Assembly (NCBI GenBank): GCA_009768935.1
Contig: WESA01000006.1
Location: 1-64,000, forward strand
DNA: 64,000 nucleotides
DNA from: Rectinema subterraneum
GTDB lineage: Bacteria > Spirochaetota > Spirochaetia > Treponematales > Rectinemataceae
Reading direction: 5' to 3'
In this document: in pieces, positions 16,730-26,315 of the stretch
Position numbering within the stretch: the first letter of the stretch is position 1
Layout of the letters: every line of letters starts with the position of its first letter
Notes under the pieces: generated by a model
Database searches by the model: none
What the model was told of the DNA's origin: nothing
Seen by the model: only the letters and a program-made list of their open reading frames with translations
Translations under genes and position numbers: made by a program

Positions 16730-18624
16730 GCACGGCCTCTTTTTATTGCCTTTGCACACGCTTCGATGAGGGCTGCTGGAGCAAATGGCTTTAAAAGAAT
16801 TGGCTCTTCTGTTTCCACTCCCAGGGAATGGGGCTCATAGCCCGTCATATATAGGCATGAAACAACGGAATTGCCTTTTTTCAGCCTCTGCCAAAGCTCA
16901 GTTCCATAGACGCCAGGCAGGACTATATCGACAAGAAGCAAGTCGAATGTATGATGCTCGAGCAGGAGTAGCGCTTCGCCCGCATTTACGCAGGTTTCTG
17001 TAAGGCAGCCAGCTCTTTCGAGAGTTCGCTTACATGTCGCGAGTACGGATTCATCGTCATCTACGATCAGTATTCTTTTGCCCTTGAGCTCCGACGCATA
17101 ATGATTATAGATGTTCTCTGTTGGGAGCACGCTGCTTGCTTCGGAGACTTCACTTGTCTGAGAGCCTTTGGCAAGAGGCAGCCATATCCTGAATGTAGTA
17201 CCAGCACTGGGCGTACTTTCGGCGCCTATATATCCGCCATTCAGGTCTACGAGAGAGCTGACTATCGAAAGGCCAAGGCCAGTACCCTTCCCTTCGCCTT
17301 TCGTAGTAAAAAATGGCTCAAAGATCTTCTCCATGACTGCTGGTTCTATGCCGATCCCATTGTCCTTTACTTCGATGAGCGCATAATTGCCTTCAGGAAC
17401 AAGGCTCTTGCCGGCTTTTTCTCTTTTGACAGCAGTATGGCTAAGCAAAATAGAAATATGCGGATTATCAGCTGTTTCGAGCGCATCCCTCGCATTGACC
17501 ACAAGATTGAGCAGTATCTGCTCGATGTGCCCAGCATCCGCAATTACCGGGCAGGGCGAATCCGGCAGGCTGAGCGATATGTAAATCTTCTCTGGAATAA
17601 GGCGCTTGAGCATTTTGTGCGAATCGCTCAGGACTTCCCGTAGATCCAGCACAGCCGGAGAAAAGGATTTTCGCCTAGAAAATCCCAGCAGCTGGCGCGT
17701 CAATGCGGATGTTTTCTGGATGACATGCTCCATTCCTGCTATATCTTCGGAAATCTCTTTGCTTGTGCCTGCATCGAGTTTAATCATCTCAAGGGAGCCA
17801 ATCATCGAAGTCAGGAAATTGTTGAGATCGTGTGCAACGCCTCCGGCCAGGCGTCCGATCGCTTCGAGCTTCTGGGACTGGAACAGTTCATCTCTGAGTC
17901 TTTTCGACTCAGTGATGTCAATGAATTCACAGAGAACGCGCGTCTCGTTCTGCTCATCCTGAAAATATGAAAAGCTGGACAGCACATCTCGGGCGCCTTC
18001 CCCTGAATCTCTGGTCCGAAGCTCTTCCTGCAGCACCTGCCCTTTCTCAAGGCTGTCGAGAACACGGTTCCATATGCTTTCTTCCGTAAAAAGCTCTTGT
18101 ATGTTTCTGATTTTTTGAGGCAAGCCAAATTGCGTCTCGAATGCATTATTTCTTTCAAGAATCGCACCGTCGAAAGCAGAAATGCATCGGGCCGAAAGGC
18201 TATATGCAAAAAGGTTTCTGTACCTGCGCTCGCTGTCTCGGAGCTTCTGTTCCATTGAGACGCGGTACAACCCTGTTTCGACATTTGCAATGAGTTCGCG
18301 CGAGGAAAATGGTTTTACAAGCATCCCAAGGGGTTCGGCTTCACGAAGCTTCACAAGCGACGCAGAGGCGATATGGTCACTTATGACAATGCAATGAATT
18401 CCAAAATCGCGGTACACTCTCGTAGCAGTCTGAATATCTTCCTCGCGGTTATCGTCAATGTCTATTACGAGCAGATTGAAATGCTGTTCTGTCAGCTCAG
18501 GTTCGAGTGCGCCAAAGGATTCGAATACATCAACACTCGCCAGGTTTGCTTGTTCGATGCTTTTTGCGATGTCCAGGGCGATCACCGCATCCGCTTCCAA
18601 TACTGCAATTTTTGGCATTGGCAT
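16726..18624 (-). CDS. Hybrid sensor histidine kinase (REC-PAS-HisKA-HATPase-REC)
   Basis: 632 residues and no membrane segment, so probably cytoplasmic. The N-terminal receiver (residues 1-125) keeps the acceptor Asp in LLVIDIDDN and the Lys in LVKPFSS. A PAS-like domain follows (about 140-255). The phosphoacceptor is in GRLAGGVAHDLNNFL; ATP-binding boxes are NLVVNARDAL (N), VKDNGIGI (G1) and GKGTGLGLSIV (G2). The C-terminal receiver has IVDDDE, LLVDIVLPG and LLKPFAP. The second ATG (18618) is better spaced from AAGAGG than the first. A TACAAT box about 20 nt upstream suggests an internal promoter, although the gene follows the protease gene by 28 nt. Confidence 0.9.
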   Translation of the reverse strand: MPMPKIAVLEADAVIALDIAKSIEQANLASVDVFESFGALEPELTEQHFNLLVIDIDDNREEDIQTATRVYRDFGIHCIVISDHIASASLVKLREAEPLGMLVKPFSSRELIANVETGLYRVSMEQKLRDSERRYRNLFAYSLSARCISAFDGAILERNNAFETQFGLPQKIRNIQELFTEESIWNRVLDSLEKGQVLQEELRTRDSGEGARDVLSSFSYFQDEQNETRVLCEFIDITESKRLRDELFQSQKLEAIGRLAGGVAHDLNNFLTSMIGSLEMIKLDAGTSKEISEDIAGMEHVIQKTSALTRQLLGFSRRKSFSPAVLDLREVLSDSHKMLKRLIPEKIYISLSLPDSPCPVIADAGHIEQILLNLVVNARDALETADNPHISILLSHTAVKREKAGKSLVPEGNYALIEVKDNGIGIEPAVMEKIFEPFFTTKGEGKGTGLGLSIVSSLVDLNGGYIGAESTPSAGTTFRIWLPLAKGSQTSEVSEASSVLPTENIYNHYASELKGKRILIVDDDESVLATCKRTLERAGCLTETCVNAGEALLLLEHHTFDLLLVDIVLPGVYGTELWQRLKKGNSVVSCLYMTGYEPHSLGVETEEPILLKPFAPAALIEACAKAIKRGRA

Positions 18625-18652
18625 TGCCTCTTGCTATTTATTGTACATCTTT

Positions 18653-20566
18653 TTAGATGATAGCAGCACTCTCGGCTGGCAGTTCAAGGCGAATGGTGCG
18701 TTCAAAATAGCCGCTCAACCGTGACTTCGCGGAAAATTCCAGTATAAAAACCTTGTTCTTGCGGTCGAGCTGGATTTTGTGTATGTTGATCGTATCATTT
18801 TCGGCTATACCAGTCTCATCCGCTGCTTCAGCAGGACATACCCAACTTACAGAATAGAGCCCTCCAACTTTGCTGGAATCCTCGAGCTGTTCAAGCCGGG
18901 CGCCGAGAATGCCTTCCAAGATATAGGTGCGCTTGATAGTATCCCACGCAGGAATGAGCGAAGCGCCGCCCGTGTTCTGGATTCGGCGCAGCCTTCTAAC
19001 TGGCTGGAAGTCACGCTGAGCCTCGACCATGCAGAGAGCATCCGGAGGCACCGCTGCAAGCTGCAGCTGGATGGATGCAATATCTTTGGCTGGCACTCCA
19101 TTGATCTCTTTCAGCACATCGCCGGCTCGAAACGCTCTGGAAACCTTGTCGAGATCGGAAAGCACAACCGGATTCTGCCCGCTCCCCTTGCCAAGCACTA
19201 TTCCCAGTCTTGGATGCACAACCGATGTGCCGCTGAACAGCGCAGGAAGTGAAGATACAATCCATTGTACCGGCAATGCGAAATTTATGTTCTGGAACGA
19301 AGGCAAACCAGCAAAAACCATTCCGACCAGCAGGCCATTGGCCAAAAAAAGCGGACTGCCTGAATTCCCTTGATTAACCGGGACATCTATTTGCGCTGCT
19401 TCGCCGTATGAAATGATTTTCCTGCTCAGCGAGCTGACGACCCCAGCGGTAACGCTGTTCTCCAGGCCTATTGGAGAACCAACCGCAAAGACGCGGTCTC
19501 CCGCCTGGAACTTCATGGAAGATGGAATATAGATGACACTCTGCAATTTTTCTTCTGATTGAAGCAAAGCAAGGTCCATCTCTTCGTCCCATCCTATGAC
19601 TTTGGCCGGCACTCTGGCCTGGGGATTGTCTGACGGACGAATGCTCAGGCGCGAATATCCCTTATAGCTCGGGTCGACTTCACTCTGCACTACATGATGG
19701 TTTGTCAGATAGAGCCCGGGCGCAATCTGAAACCCTGTCCCCAGAACCCTATCAGGAACGCTGTAGCCGCCTTGAATCTTGAATCCTCTATCGACATACA
19801 CAGTAACGACGCCGGAAACAGCGCTGGCGATCCAATCTTCCTTCTCACCCTGCGGAGAGACTGCCTCGAATTTGATTTGTCCAGCCATGGCGCCAAACCA
19901 CGCCGCAGCTTCAATATCATTATTTGCTTTTGCCCGTTCTGCCCAGGACAAGAAAAAAAGAGCCGGCTCTTGAGCTGAATCTATTTCTTTGCTGATAGCA
20001 CTGGGCACATCTCGGATTGACAAAAGTGAAGGTTCAGCCGAAAGCGCTGCTGCGAGCACCGCTTTGCCGGCAACATAGCCGTTTTTTTTGAATTTCGCTT
20101 CTGCTTCCAGGAATATAAGCTGGAGGCGGACAGCGGGCTCTCCCATTGCGGAAAAATCCGCAGGGAGAACATTCTTAAGGGATTCGTACAAAGAAGCATA
20201 TCGGGAGATGGTGTGCGCGGAAAAGGACAGCCGCTTTGCAGTCACAATATCCCCTTCCTGCAGCGCTTTTCTGAACAACCCCAGCATAGTGCTGGCGGAT
20301 TTTCCGAAAAGCTCGACAGCCTTCCCGCCTATAATGCTATTTTCTAGCGGCTCGCCTTTTTCTCTTTGTTTTTCGAACAGATCCGATAGCATCGCGATTG
20401 AAGCTTCAGGATCGTTCGCTGCAAGCTGCTCGATATTGCCTGCCATTGCCTCAGATGGTTCTGGTGGTGCAATGCTTGCTTCATCTGCGGTAAGGCAGCT
20501 TTGAAAAAGAAATGCAAGAACTAGAACAGGGATTAGTGAAATGATAAAACGTTTTTCCCTTTTCAT
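18653..20566 (-). CDS. Trypsin-like serine protease lipoprotein (HtrA/Deg-like)
   Basis: 637 residues. The signal peptide ends in FLFQSC, a relaxed spirochaete-type lipobox, so the protein is probably anchored to a membrane on the periplasmic side. Residues 30-235 form an alpha-helical region of unknown role. The protease domain has the full triad: His in LYLTNHHVV, Asp in DEEMDLALLQ and Ser in GNSGSPLF. A PDZ-like region follows (LGIVLGKGSG, then FRAGDVLKEINGVPA). It differs from classical HtrA by its long N-terminal region. It starts 8 nt after ftsH, with GAGG before the ATG, suggesting a joint envelope-proteolysis operon. Confidence 0.86.
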   Translation of the reverse strand: MKREKRFIISLIPVLVLAFLFQSCLTADEASIAPPEPSEAMAGNIEQLAANDPEASIAMLSDLFEKQREKGEPLENSIIGGKAVELFGKSASTMLGLFRKALQEGDIVTAKRLSFSAHTISRYASLYESLKNVLPADFSAMGEPAVRLQLIFLEAEAKFKKNGYVAGKAVLAAALSAEPSLLSIRDVPSAISKEIDSAQEPALFFLSWAERAKANNDIEAAAWFGAMAGQIKFEAVSPQGEKEDWIASAVSGVVTVYVDRGFKIQGGYSVPDRVLGTGFQIAPGLYLTNHHVVQSEVDPSYKGYSRLSIRPSDNPQARVPAKVIGWDEEMDLALLQSEEKLQSVIYIPSSMKFQAGDRVFAVGSPIGLENSVTAGVVSSLSRKIISYGEAAQIDVPVNQGNSGSPLFLANGLLVGMVFAGLPSFQNINFALPVQWIVSSLPALFSGTSVVHPRLGIVLGKGSGQNPVVLSDLDKVSRAFRAGDVLKEINGVPAKDIASIQLQLAAVPPDALCMVEAQRDFQPVRRLRRIQNTGGASLIPAWDTIKRTYILEGILGARLEQLEDSSKVGGLYSVSWVCPAEAADETGIAENDTINIHKIQLDRKNKVFILEFSAKSRLSGYFERTIRLELPAESAAII

Positions 20567-20574
20567 TCACGCCC

Positions 20575-22455
20575 TCAGCACTTCACTGCTCCTTCTTCCA
20601 CAAATTTGCCATCCTGCAATCCGAGGAGCGTTCGGACATCGCTATCTTCAAGAGTCTCTATCTGCATGAGCCTGTCTGCTAGCGCCAGCAGGCGATCTTT
20701 TTCCCGGGTGAGAATGCTCATGGCTTTTTCGAGTGCTGAGCTTAAAAGACTTTGAATTGCTGCGTCGATTTTGCGAGCGGTTTCTTCGGAGTAATCTTTG
20801 TGTTGAGCAATTTCTCTGCCCAGGAAAATTGGTTCTTCTTCATCGCCGAGAGAAACAGGACCAATTGCGTCGGACATTCCCCATTCGCGCACCATTTTTC
20901 GCGCAATTTCTGTCGCTTGTTTGATATCCTGGGCAGCTCCGGTCGTTGTTTCTCCATATACGATTTTCTCGGCTGCATATCCGCCGTAGGAGATGACGAT
21001 GCGATCGTACAGCCACCCATAGGTGCGCGAATAGGTGTCTTTTTCTGGCAGCGAAAGGGCCAGCCCGAGCGCCCGTCCTCTTGGCACAATCGTTACTTTA
21101 TGGAGAGGATCTGAATTCGGAAGAAAATAATGAAGAAGCGCATGTCCCGATTCGTGAATTGCCGTTGAGCGCTTTTCTTCATCCGCAATCACAAGGCTTT
21201 TGCGAGCGACGCCCATGAGTATCTTGTCTCTCGCATCCTCGAAATCTTCCATTTCGACGATATCTTTGCTCTTCCGTATTGCAAAGAGCGCAGCCTCGTT
21301 TACCATATTGGCCAGATCCGCACCGGAAGTTCCAGGCGTGGCTCTTGCAAGCCTTTCGACATCGACATTTTCGGCAACAGGAATTTTGCTCATGTGGATT
21401 TTGAGAATATCTTTCCGCTCCTGCACATCAGGCATCGCCACAACCACCTGCCGATCAAAACGCCCCGGACGCAGCAGAGCTGGATCGAGCACGTCGGGGC
21501 GGTTCGTCGCCGCGAGCACAATAACCCCGTCTTTCGTATCGAAACCATCCATTTCAACCAGCATCTGATTGAGCGTCTGTTCCCGCTCATCGTGTCCGCC
21601 GCCAAGGCCAGAACCCCTCGTGCGCCCAACAGCATCCAGCTCATCTATAAAAATGATACATGGTGCATGTTTCCGGCCCTGCTCGAAAAGATCCCGAACC
21701 CTGCTGGCACCAACACCTACAAACATCTCGACAAAATCAGACCCAGACATGTGAAAGAAAGGCACATTCGCTTCGCCTGCGGTAGCTTTTGCGATGAGCG
21801 TTTTGCCTGTCCCCGGCATTCCGACAAGCAATACACCTTTGGGAATTTTCGCTCCCATTTTGACGAATTTTTTCGGGTTCTTCAAATAATCGATAACTTC
21901 CATGAGTTCATATTTGGCTTCTTTCTGGCCCGCAACATCATCAAAGGTGACTCTTTTTTCTGAATCATTATAGAGCTTTGCTTTGCTCTTTCCAAAGCTG
22001 AACGCTTTGTTATTTCCCTGCATTTGGCGCATCATTATCCAAATCAGGATGAAACCGAAAATCCAGGGCGTGAGTTCGAAGAGAATCTGGAATGGACTTG
22101 TTCCGCTGACAGCGCCTGTGACACTCACTCCTTTATTCTGAAGACGAGCCATAAGTTCGGAATCGAAGTACGGTATTTTTGTTGTGAATGACATTTCAGC
22201 GCCATTTTTGCCTATCAGATAGCCGTCTATGTCACGTTGATCGATAATCCTGACAGACTTGACCTCTCCAAGGTCGAGGTATGATAAAAATGAGGAATAT
22301 GGGATTTCTCTTGAATTTTCCTTCTGCCCAAAAAACAGATACACGCCAAAAAGCACAATTAAAGAGAAAAATACCGCAAGCGCGGCTCGGTTTCCCTTGA
22401 CTGCGGGCGGCAGTTCTGGCCGTTTGTCGTTGCTGTTATCGTTTTGATCTGACAT
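20575..22455 (-). CDS. ftsH: ATP-dependent zinc metalloprotease FtsH
   Basis: 626-residue membrane AAA+ protease that degrades unassembled membrane proteins and regulators. Two N-terminal membrane segments flank the short periplasmic part (residues about 25-125). Walker A is [12 protein letters not shown], Walker [13 protein letters not shown], the [23 protein letters not shown] and the zinc site HESGHALLH. The pore loop [12 protein letters not shown] is intact. The start codon lies inside the 3' end of tilS (20-nt overlap), the linked order usual in many bacteria. Confidence 0.97.
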   Translation of the reverse strand: MSDQNDNSNDKRPELPPAVKGNRAALAVFFSLIVLFGVYLFFGQKENSREIPYSSFLSYLDLGEVKSVRIIDQRDIDGYLIGKNGAEMSFTTKIPYFDSELMARLQNKGVSVTGAVSGTSPFQILFELTPWIFGFILIWIMMRQMQGNNKAFSFGKSKAKLYNDSEKRVTFDDVAGQKEAKYELMEVIDYLKNPKKFVKMGAKIPKGVLLVGMPGTGKTLIAKATAGEANVPFFHMSGSDFVEMFVGVGASRVRDLFEQGRKHAPCIIFIDELDAVGRTRGSGLGGGHDEREQTLNQMLVEMDGFDTKDGVIVLAATNRPDVLDPALLRPGRFDRQVVVAMPDVQERKDILKIHMSKIPVAENVDVERLARATPGTSGADLANMVNEAALFAIRKSKDIVEMEDFEDARDKILMGVARKSLVIADEEKRSTAIHESGHALLHYFLPNSDPLHKVTIVPRGRALGLALSLPEKDTYSRTYGWLYDRIVISYGGYAAEKIVYGETTTGAAQDIKQATEIARKMVREWGMSDAIGPVSLGDEEEPIFLGREIAQHKDYSEETARKIDAAIQSLLSSALEKAMSILTREKDRLLALADRLMQIETLEDSDVRTLLGLQDGKFVEEGAVKC

Positions 22456-23935
22456 TGATTGTCGAATCTCCTTTCATTGAAAGCAAAATATACTTCATTT
22501 TTTTGTTTTGGCACAGCGCCGGATCTCTGAGAAGCGGCCTGGCAGAAGCAGCATTGCCAAAAGCAGATGGAATAACCGCTGCAATTCCATCCTTATCTTC
22601 TATGACAGGGACTGCATGTCGCAGCCTTGCTGCAATCTTGATCTCTTTCAGGTATGTATCGACCGCCTTCTGGCCTGCTGGGCCGAGAACGGTATCGCCT
22701 GCCCTTCTGTTCCTCAAAATAAATGGGAAAAAAGCGCATACCAAGCTATTCGCAGTCGCTGGCGGCGTATCATGCAATGTTGACCCATGCTCATACTCAG
22801 AGATCTGGATGATATAAGGTCCGCACCGATATGTGCCAGCTGCAGGTACCATGAGAAAATACTGGTCTTTTTCATATGAATCAAGTAGAGGCGAAATTGC
22901 CCGGACCGCTTGAGCAGAAGAGCCCCTTGTCTTGCCGCAGAACTTCAGAAAGCCTTCGGCGAGATCGAATTCGAATCCGCCTGCCTCAATCCGCTTTTTA
23001 TTGCTCGATATAGCCTGGTCAAGTTCCTCGACCGCTTCGCGGCTTGCAGCAATTCCCCCTCCCAGGCGGGCAAGATAAAGCTTTATAACTGCAAGGCGCA
23101 TCAATCTCCTCTCTTTCTTCAGTAATTCAATGTCAAGCAGTTCTTCGCCTTCCACTTGCGCCAGAAGCCGATGCAATATCTTCTGTGCCGATCTCTCCAC
23201 AAACTCGTGCTCCTCTCGTATCTGCTCGACATACGACAGAACAGACGTTTTCCAGGACGGAAATTCTGCATTCAGCAGCGGAATCAAAACGTGGCGGATT
23301 TTATTGCGCATAAAAGCAGTATCAGCATTGGTCGAATCTTCGGACCAGACGATTCCCTTCCGCATGGCATACTGAAAAAGCTCAACTCTTTCGAAGCTCA
23401 ATAGAGGACGAATAATATATATCCCTTGCGATGCCGACAGCATTCTTACAGGCTCGATGCCCGAAAGAGCCCTCAAGCTGCCTCCGCGAACCATCCCCAA
23501 AAGAAATGTTTCAACCTGATCATCAGCATGGTGCGCCGTTGCAACAGTGCGGATACCAAACCGCTGCGCGCTGCGGACAAGCGCGCGATACCTGAAATGC
23601 CGGGCTGCCGCTTCGATACCGCACCGAGCTTTCGAGGCATATTGATCGATTGCCCCCTCTTTTACATTCACTATCGTGAGATTTACATGCATCTTCATGC
23701 ATGTCTCTTTTATCAGCACTTTTTCCCTTGCCAGCTCATCCGCTGGACGGATATTGTGGCACACATGCACAGCGCGGATATTTCGAAGCCCGCACCTGAC
23801 GAGGAGATTGAGCAAGACCACAGAATCAAGTCCCCCGGAAAAAGCAAGGGCCAGAGGCGTCTCTGGTTTTATACCAAGGGCCAGCAAAATTCGGCGCATG
23901 CGAAGCTCAAGTCTGTCCACTGCCTCACCCCGCAT
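22436..23935 (-). CDS. tilS: tRNA(Ile)-lysidine synthetase
   Basis: 499 residues. The N-terminal PP-loop motif LAFSGGLDSVVLL binds ATP, and the histidine-rich segment TAHHADDQVETFLLGMVRG is the family signature. The C-terminal region has RRAGDTVLGPAGQKAVDTYLKE, typical of the TilS C-terminal domain. The enzyme modifies C34 of the CAU anticodon tRNA so that it reads AUA as Ile. The N-terminal start is the first ATG; a nearby GTG is possible. It is first in a four-gene run with ftsH, the protease and the kinase. Confidence 0.95.
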   Translation of the reverse strand: MRGEAVDRLELRMRRILLALGIKPETPLALAFSGGLDSVVLLNLLVRCGLRNIRAVHVCHNIRPADELAREKVLIKETCMKMHVNLTIVNVKEGAIDQYASKARCGIEAAARHFRYRALVRSAQRFGIRTVATAHHADDQVETFLLGMVRGGSLRALSGIEPVRMLSASQGIYIIRPLLSFERVELFQYAMRKGIVWSEDSTNADTAFMRNKIRHVLIPLLNAEFPSWKTSVLSYVEQIREEHEFVERSAQKILHRLLAQVEGEELLDIELLKKERRLMRLAVIKLYLARLGGGIAASREAVEELDQAISSNKKRIEAGGFEFDLAEGFLKFCGKTRGSSAQAVRAISPLLDSYEKDQYFLMVPAAGTYRCGPYIIQISEYEHGSTLHDTPPATANSLVCAFFPFILRNRRAGDTVLGPAGQKAVDTYLKEIKIAARLRHAVPVIEDKDGIAAVIPSAFGNAASARPLLRDPALCQNKKMKYILLSMKGDSTINVRSKR

Positions 23936-23956
23936 TCATGCAATATGTATTCCAGA

Positions 23957-24004
23957 ATAAAATAAATAGTCCAGTTCCCAGCCGGCCGACTGGATAACTG
24001 GACT
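23957..24004 (-). terminator. Rho-independent terminator after rplY
   Basis: The arms AGTCCAGTT (24004-23996) and AACTGGACT (23976-23968) pair, with an inner CCAG/CTGG stem, and are followed on the minus strand by an AT-rich T-tail. It ends the ispE-spoVG-tRNA-rplY transcript just ahead of tilS. Confidence 0.85.
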
Positions 24005-24032
24005 ACTTCTTGCTTCGATTCTGGCGAGCGAA

Positions 24033-24686
24033 TTACTTTTCAGCGGTTTCGGCCGCACCTTCAGCCGCAGGCTGGGCTGCTGCTGCCGCCGCTTCTGCTT
24101 CGGCAGCCTCAGGAGCCTCGACCTTCTCGACTTCAGCACGAGCAAATTTGATAATCGCGATAACGGTTTCCGGATTGGTAAGCACTTTGACGCCTTCCGG
24201 AATTGCAATATCGCGAAGATGAAGCGCATGGTTCGCTTCCAGGTCCGTAATATCCACTTCGATTTTTTCCGGCAGCATGTCAGGATCGCATTCAACTTCA
24301 ATATCATGGATGGCATGTTCAAGAATGCCGCCCTCTCGAACGCCTTTCGCAGAGCCGGTCAGATGAAGCGGCACTTTTACGTGTATCTTGTGGCCGCGCT
24401 CTATCAGGTTGAAATCAATATGCAGCAAATCGCCTGAAATATTCGCTTTCTGAATCTCTTTCATCAGCGAGGGATATTTCTTTCCTTCAAGATTCAAGTC
24501 GATTATCATGCTCTCGGTAATGCGTCTGGCAGCGCTTCCAAATTCCTCCCGGTCGATAAAAATCGATACAGGCGAGATTTCTTTTCCATACAATTGTGCA
24601 GGCACTTTTCCTTCTTTGCGTGCCTTGTTAAGTTCTCCTTTGGTAAGCTTACCTCTCGGAGATACTTTTAACTCGATATGCTCCAT
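24033..24686 (-). CDS. rplY: 50S ribosomal protein L25, Ctc type
   Basis: 217 residues: an N-terminal L25 domain that binds 5S rRNA (residues 1-95) plus the C-terminal TL5/Ctc domain, and an Ala/Glu-rich tail. The start at 24686 (MEHIELKVSPRGKLTKGE) has GGAG upstream; the open frame runs 20 codons further into the tRNA without family likeness. It is followed at once by a strong terminator. In Borrelia, as I recall, pth follows this gene; here it does not. Confidence 0.93.
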   Translation of the reverse strand: MEHIELKVSPRGKLTKGELNKARKEGKVPAQLYGKEISPVSIFIDREEFGSAARRITESMIIDLNLEGKKYPSLMKEIQKANISGDLLHIDFNLIERGHKIHVKVPLHLTGSAKGVREGGILEHAIHDIEVECDPDMLPEKIEVDITDLEANHALHLRDIAIPEGVKVLTNPETVIAIIKFARAEVEKVEAPEAAEAEAAAAAAQPAAEGAAETAEK

Positions 24687-24717
24687 TTCTCCCACTCCTT
24701 CAGATATTTGCCTTTTC

Positions 24718-24789
24718 CTGGGACGGCAGGATTCGAACCTGCGCATGCCGGAACCAAAATCCGGAGGCTTACCGCTTGCCTACGTCCCA
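24718..24789 (-). tRNA. tRNA-Gln (TTG)
   Basis: The acceptor stem TGGGACG/CGTCCCA, an anticodon stem CCGGA/TCCGG with loop TTTTGGT (anticodon TTG), and the T-arm GCAGGTTCGAATCCTGC form a full cloverleaf. CCA is not encoded. It lies between spoVG and rplY on the same strand and is probably excised from their shared transcript, as I see no good separate promoter in the 49 nt after spoVG. Confidence 0.93.
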
Positions 24790-24838
24790 ATGGAAAGAAT
24801 AAGCTTTACTATATGCGGAAATTCAAAAAATGTGAAGG

Positions 24839-25123
24839 TCAGTCAAACTCAGGTACTGTTGTATCGTTTGCCTTGTCCGAATTATAGGCTGCAAGGATTT
24901 TTTCTTGCAGTTTCGACCTGAAATCCGGACAAATCGGGTGCGCGATGTCTTTGTATTCCCCAGTTTTTGTCCTTCTGCTGGGCATCGCGATGAACATGCC
25001 ACTCTTGCCTTCGATAATCTTGACATTATGCACGACAAAACATTCATCAAAGGTTACAGTGACGTACGCTTTGAGCTTACCTTCAGAGCTTACTTTCCGG
25101 ATACGGATGTCAGTAACTTCCAT
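24839..25123 (-). CDS. spoVG: SpoVG family regulator
   Basis: 94 residues, the family's usual size. MEVTDIRIRKV, the AYVTVTFDECFVVHNVKII segment and MPSRRTKTGEYKDIAHPI are the SpoVG signature. In Borrelia and Firmicutes SpoVG binds nucleic acid and adjusts expression of other genes; sporulation is not implied. The gene overlaps the end of ispE by 14 nt. Confidence 0.96.
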   Translation of the reverse strand: MEVTDIRIRKVSSEGKLKAYVTVTFDECFVVHNVKIIEGKSGMFIAMPSRRTKTGEYKDIAHPICPDFRSKLQEKILAAYNSDKANDTTVPEFD

Positions 25124-26123
25124 AGCAAGGGCGCTCCTTGTCTGACCTTGTATCTTCGTTGCAGTCTTGAATATAACTTACAATCATGCTTCGCGCAAGC
25201 GGTTTTGCGGCAATTATGTGTGCAGCGAAGCTTTGCGCCCTATCCCCTTCGCCAAAAAGCAAGGAAGAGCATGTGCATGAGGCTTTTTGTGCTGCTTCAG
25301 CGTTGTCGAAAACACCAAATACGCATGAGCCTGACCCTGTCAGATTTACATAAGCCGCTCCTGCTTCTTGCAGGAGCGACAGCATTTCTGAATATTGCTT
25401 TTTCTTTTCGGCGAGAACAGGCAGGAAATCGTTTTCGAATCCCCATTTTTGAATGGGTGAGCGATAGATCTTTTCCAATTGCTCATTTGGCAGATTGATT
25501 GAATATCCAGCTGCATCTTCTGAAGTGCAAGCGTGTTCAATTCCTCGTATGGCTCGGTAATTGTCCAACGCCGCATAAGCCGCTGGTGTTGAAGAAGCCC
25601 AGGTCGGCTGCAGGATTACCAAGCCAAAATCTGTTCTCGGTTCAATCGGAAAGACATATTCTCCCCGCCCTCTTACGATCGCAGCGCCCCCATAGAGAAA
25701 GAATGCCACATCGCTGGCAACGTGCGAGCCAATTCTGGCAAGTTCAGCCCTTGAAAGCCTTTTCTCGAAGAGTTCGTTCATTCCAAATAAGGTTGCTGCA
25801 GCATCTGCACCGGCTCCACCCAATCCAGCGCCTGAAGGAATGCCTTTCTCGACTTTGATTGTGACTCCTGTAATTGGGCTCTTATCTTCAAATTCCATGC
25901 AAAAGTGCTTTGCAGCATGGTAAATAGTCGACTGCTCAGGAGCGCAGCCAATATCGCCTTCTATCACGATCTTGCCAACATTGTTCGGACGAATCCGCAG
26001 AGAGTCGGCTATATCGACATTCTGGAACAGGCTTTCGATGTCATGATACCCAGATTTCCGGCGATCGAATATTTTGAGTCCTATATTTATCTTGGCAAAT
26101 GCAGTGATGTTTGTTTCTTCCAT
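25110..26123 (-). CDS. ispE: 4-diphosphocytidyl-2-C-methyl-D-erythritol kinase
   Basis: GHMP kinase of the MEP isoprenoid pathway, about 337 residues. The start MEETNITAFAKINIGLKI fits the family; the frame stays open 15 codons upstream but those run through the promoter. The GHMP ATP-binding loop is KGIPSGAGLGGAGADAAA and the C-terminal motif is VNLTGSGSCVFGVF. ispG, another MEP enzyme, also lies in this window, which supports use of the MEP route. Overlaps spoVG by 14 nt. Confidence 0.94.
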   Translation of the reverse strand: MEETNITAFAKINIGLKIFDRRKSGYHDIESLFQNVDIADSLRIRPNNVGKIVIEGDIGCAPEQSTIYHAAKHFCMEFEDKSPITGVTIKVEKGIPSGAGLGGAGADAAATLFGMNELFEKRLSRAELARIGSHVASDVAFFLYGGAAIVRGRGEYVFPIEPRTDFGLVILQPTWASSTPAAYAALDNYRAIRGIEHACTSEDAAGYSINLPNEQLEKIYRSPIQKWGFENDFLPVLAEKKKQYSEMLSLLQEAGAAYVNLTGSGSCVFGVFDNAEAAQKASCTCSSLLFGEGDRAQSFAAHIIAAKPLARSMIVSYIQDCNEDTRSDKERPCYGSY

Positions 26124-26130
26124 CAGCCAT

Positions 26131-26159
26131 ACTGTATACGCAAAAGGATTTTTGGTCAA
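26131..26159 (-). promoter_or_regulatory. ispE promoter, apparently leaderless
   Basis: On the minus strand TTGACC (26159-26154), a 17-nt spacer and TACAGT (26136-26131), then 7 nt to the ATG at 26123. No Shine-Dalgarno sequence is visible. Confidence 0.65.
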
Positions 26160-26195
26160 AAGTATCATTTAGAAGAAGATTTTTTCATTTTTTTC

Positions 26196-26268
26196 TTGAC
26201 AGATTTCCATTTGACCTATAGATTTTGCCTTGCCCGAGTATTGACGTGCTGACCAATTCTCGTAATAT
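26196..26268 (+). promoter_or_regulatory. Two possible tandem promoters of the acidic-protein gene
   Basis: An upstream pair TTGACA (26196-26201) and TAGATT (26219-26224) with a 17-nt spacer, and a downstream pair TTGACG (26241-26246) and TAATAT (26263-26268) with a 16-nt spacer. The nearer one would give a leader of about 40 nt ending in a strong GGGAGGAG ribosome binding site. Confidence 0.45.
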
Positions 26269-26315
26269 TACACCAGCTTCAATACAAAGAGACTATGAAA
26301 AGGGAGGAGCGCATC

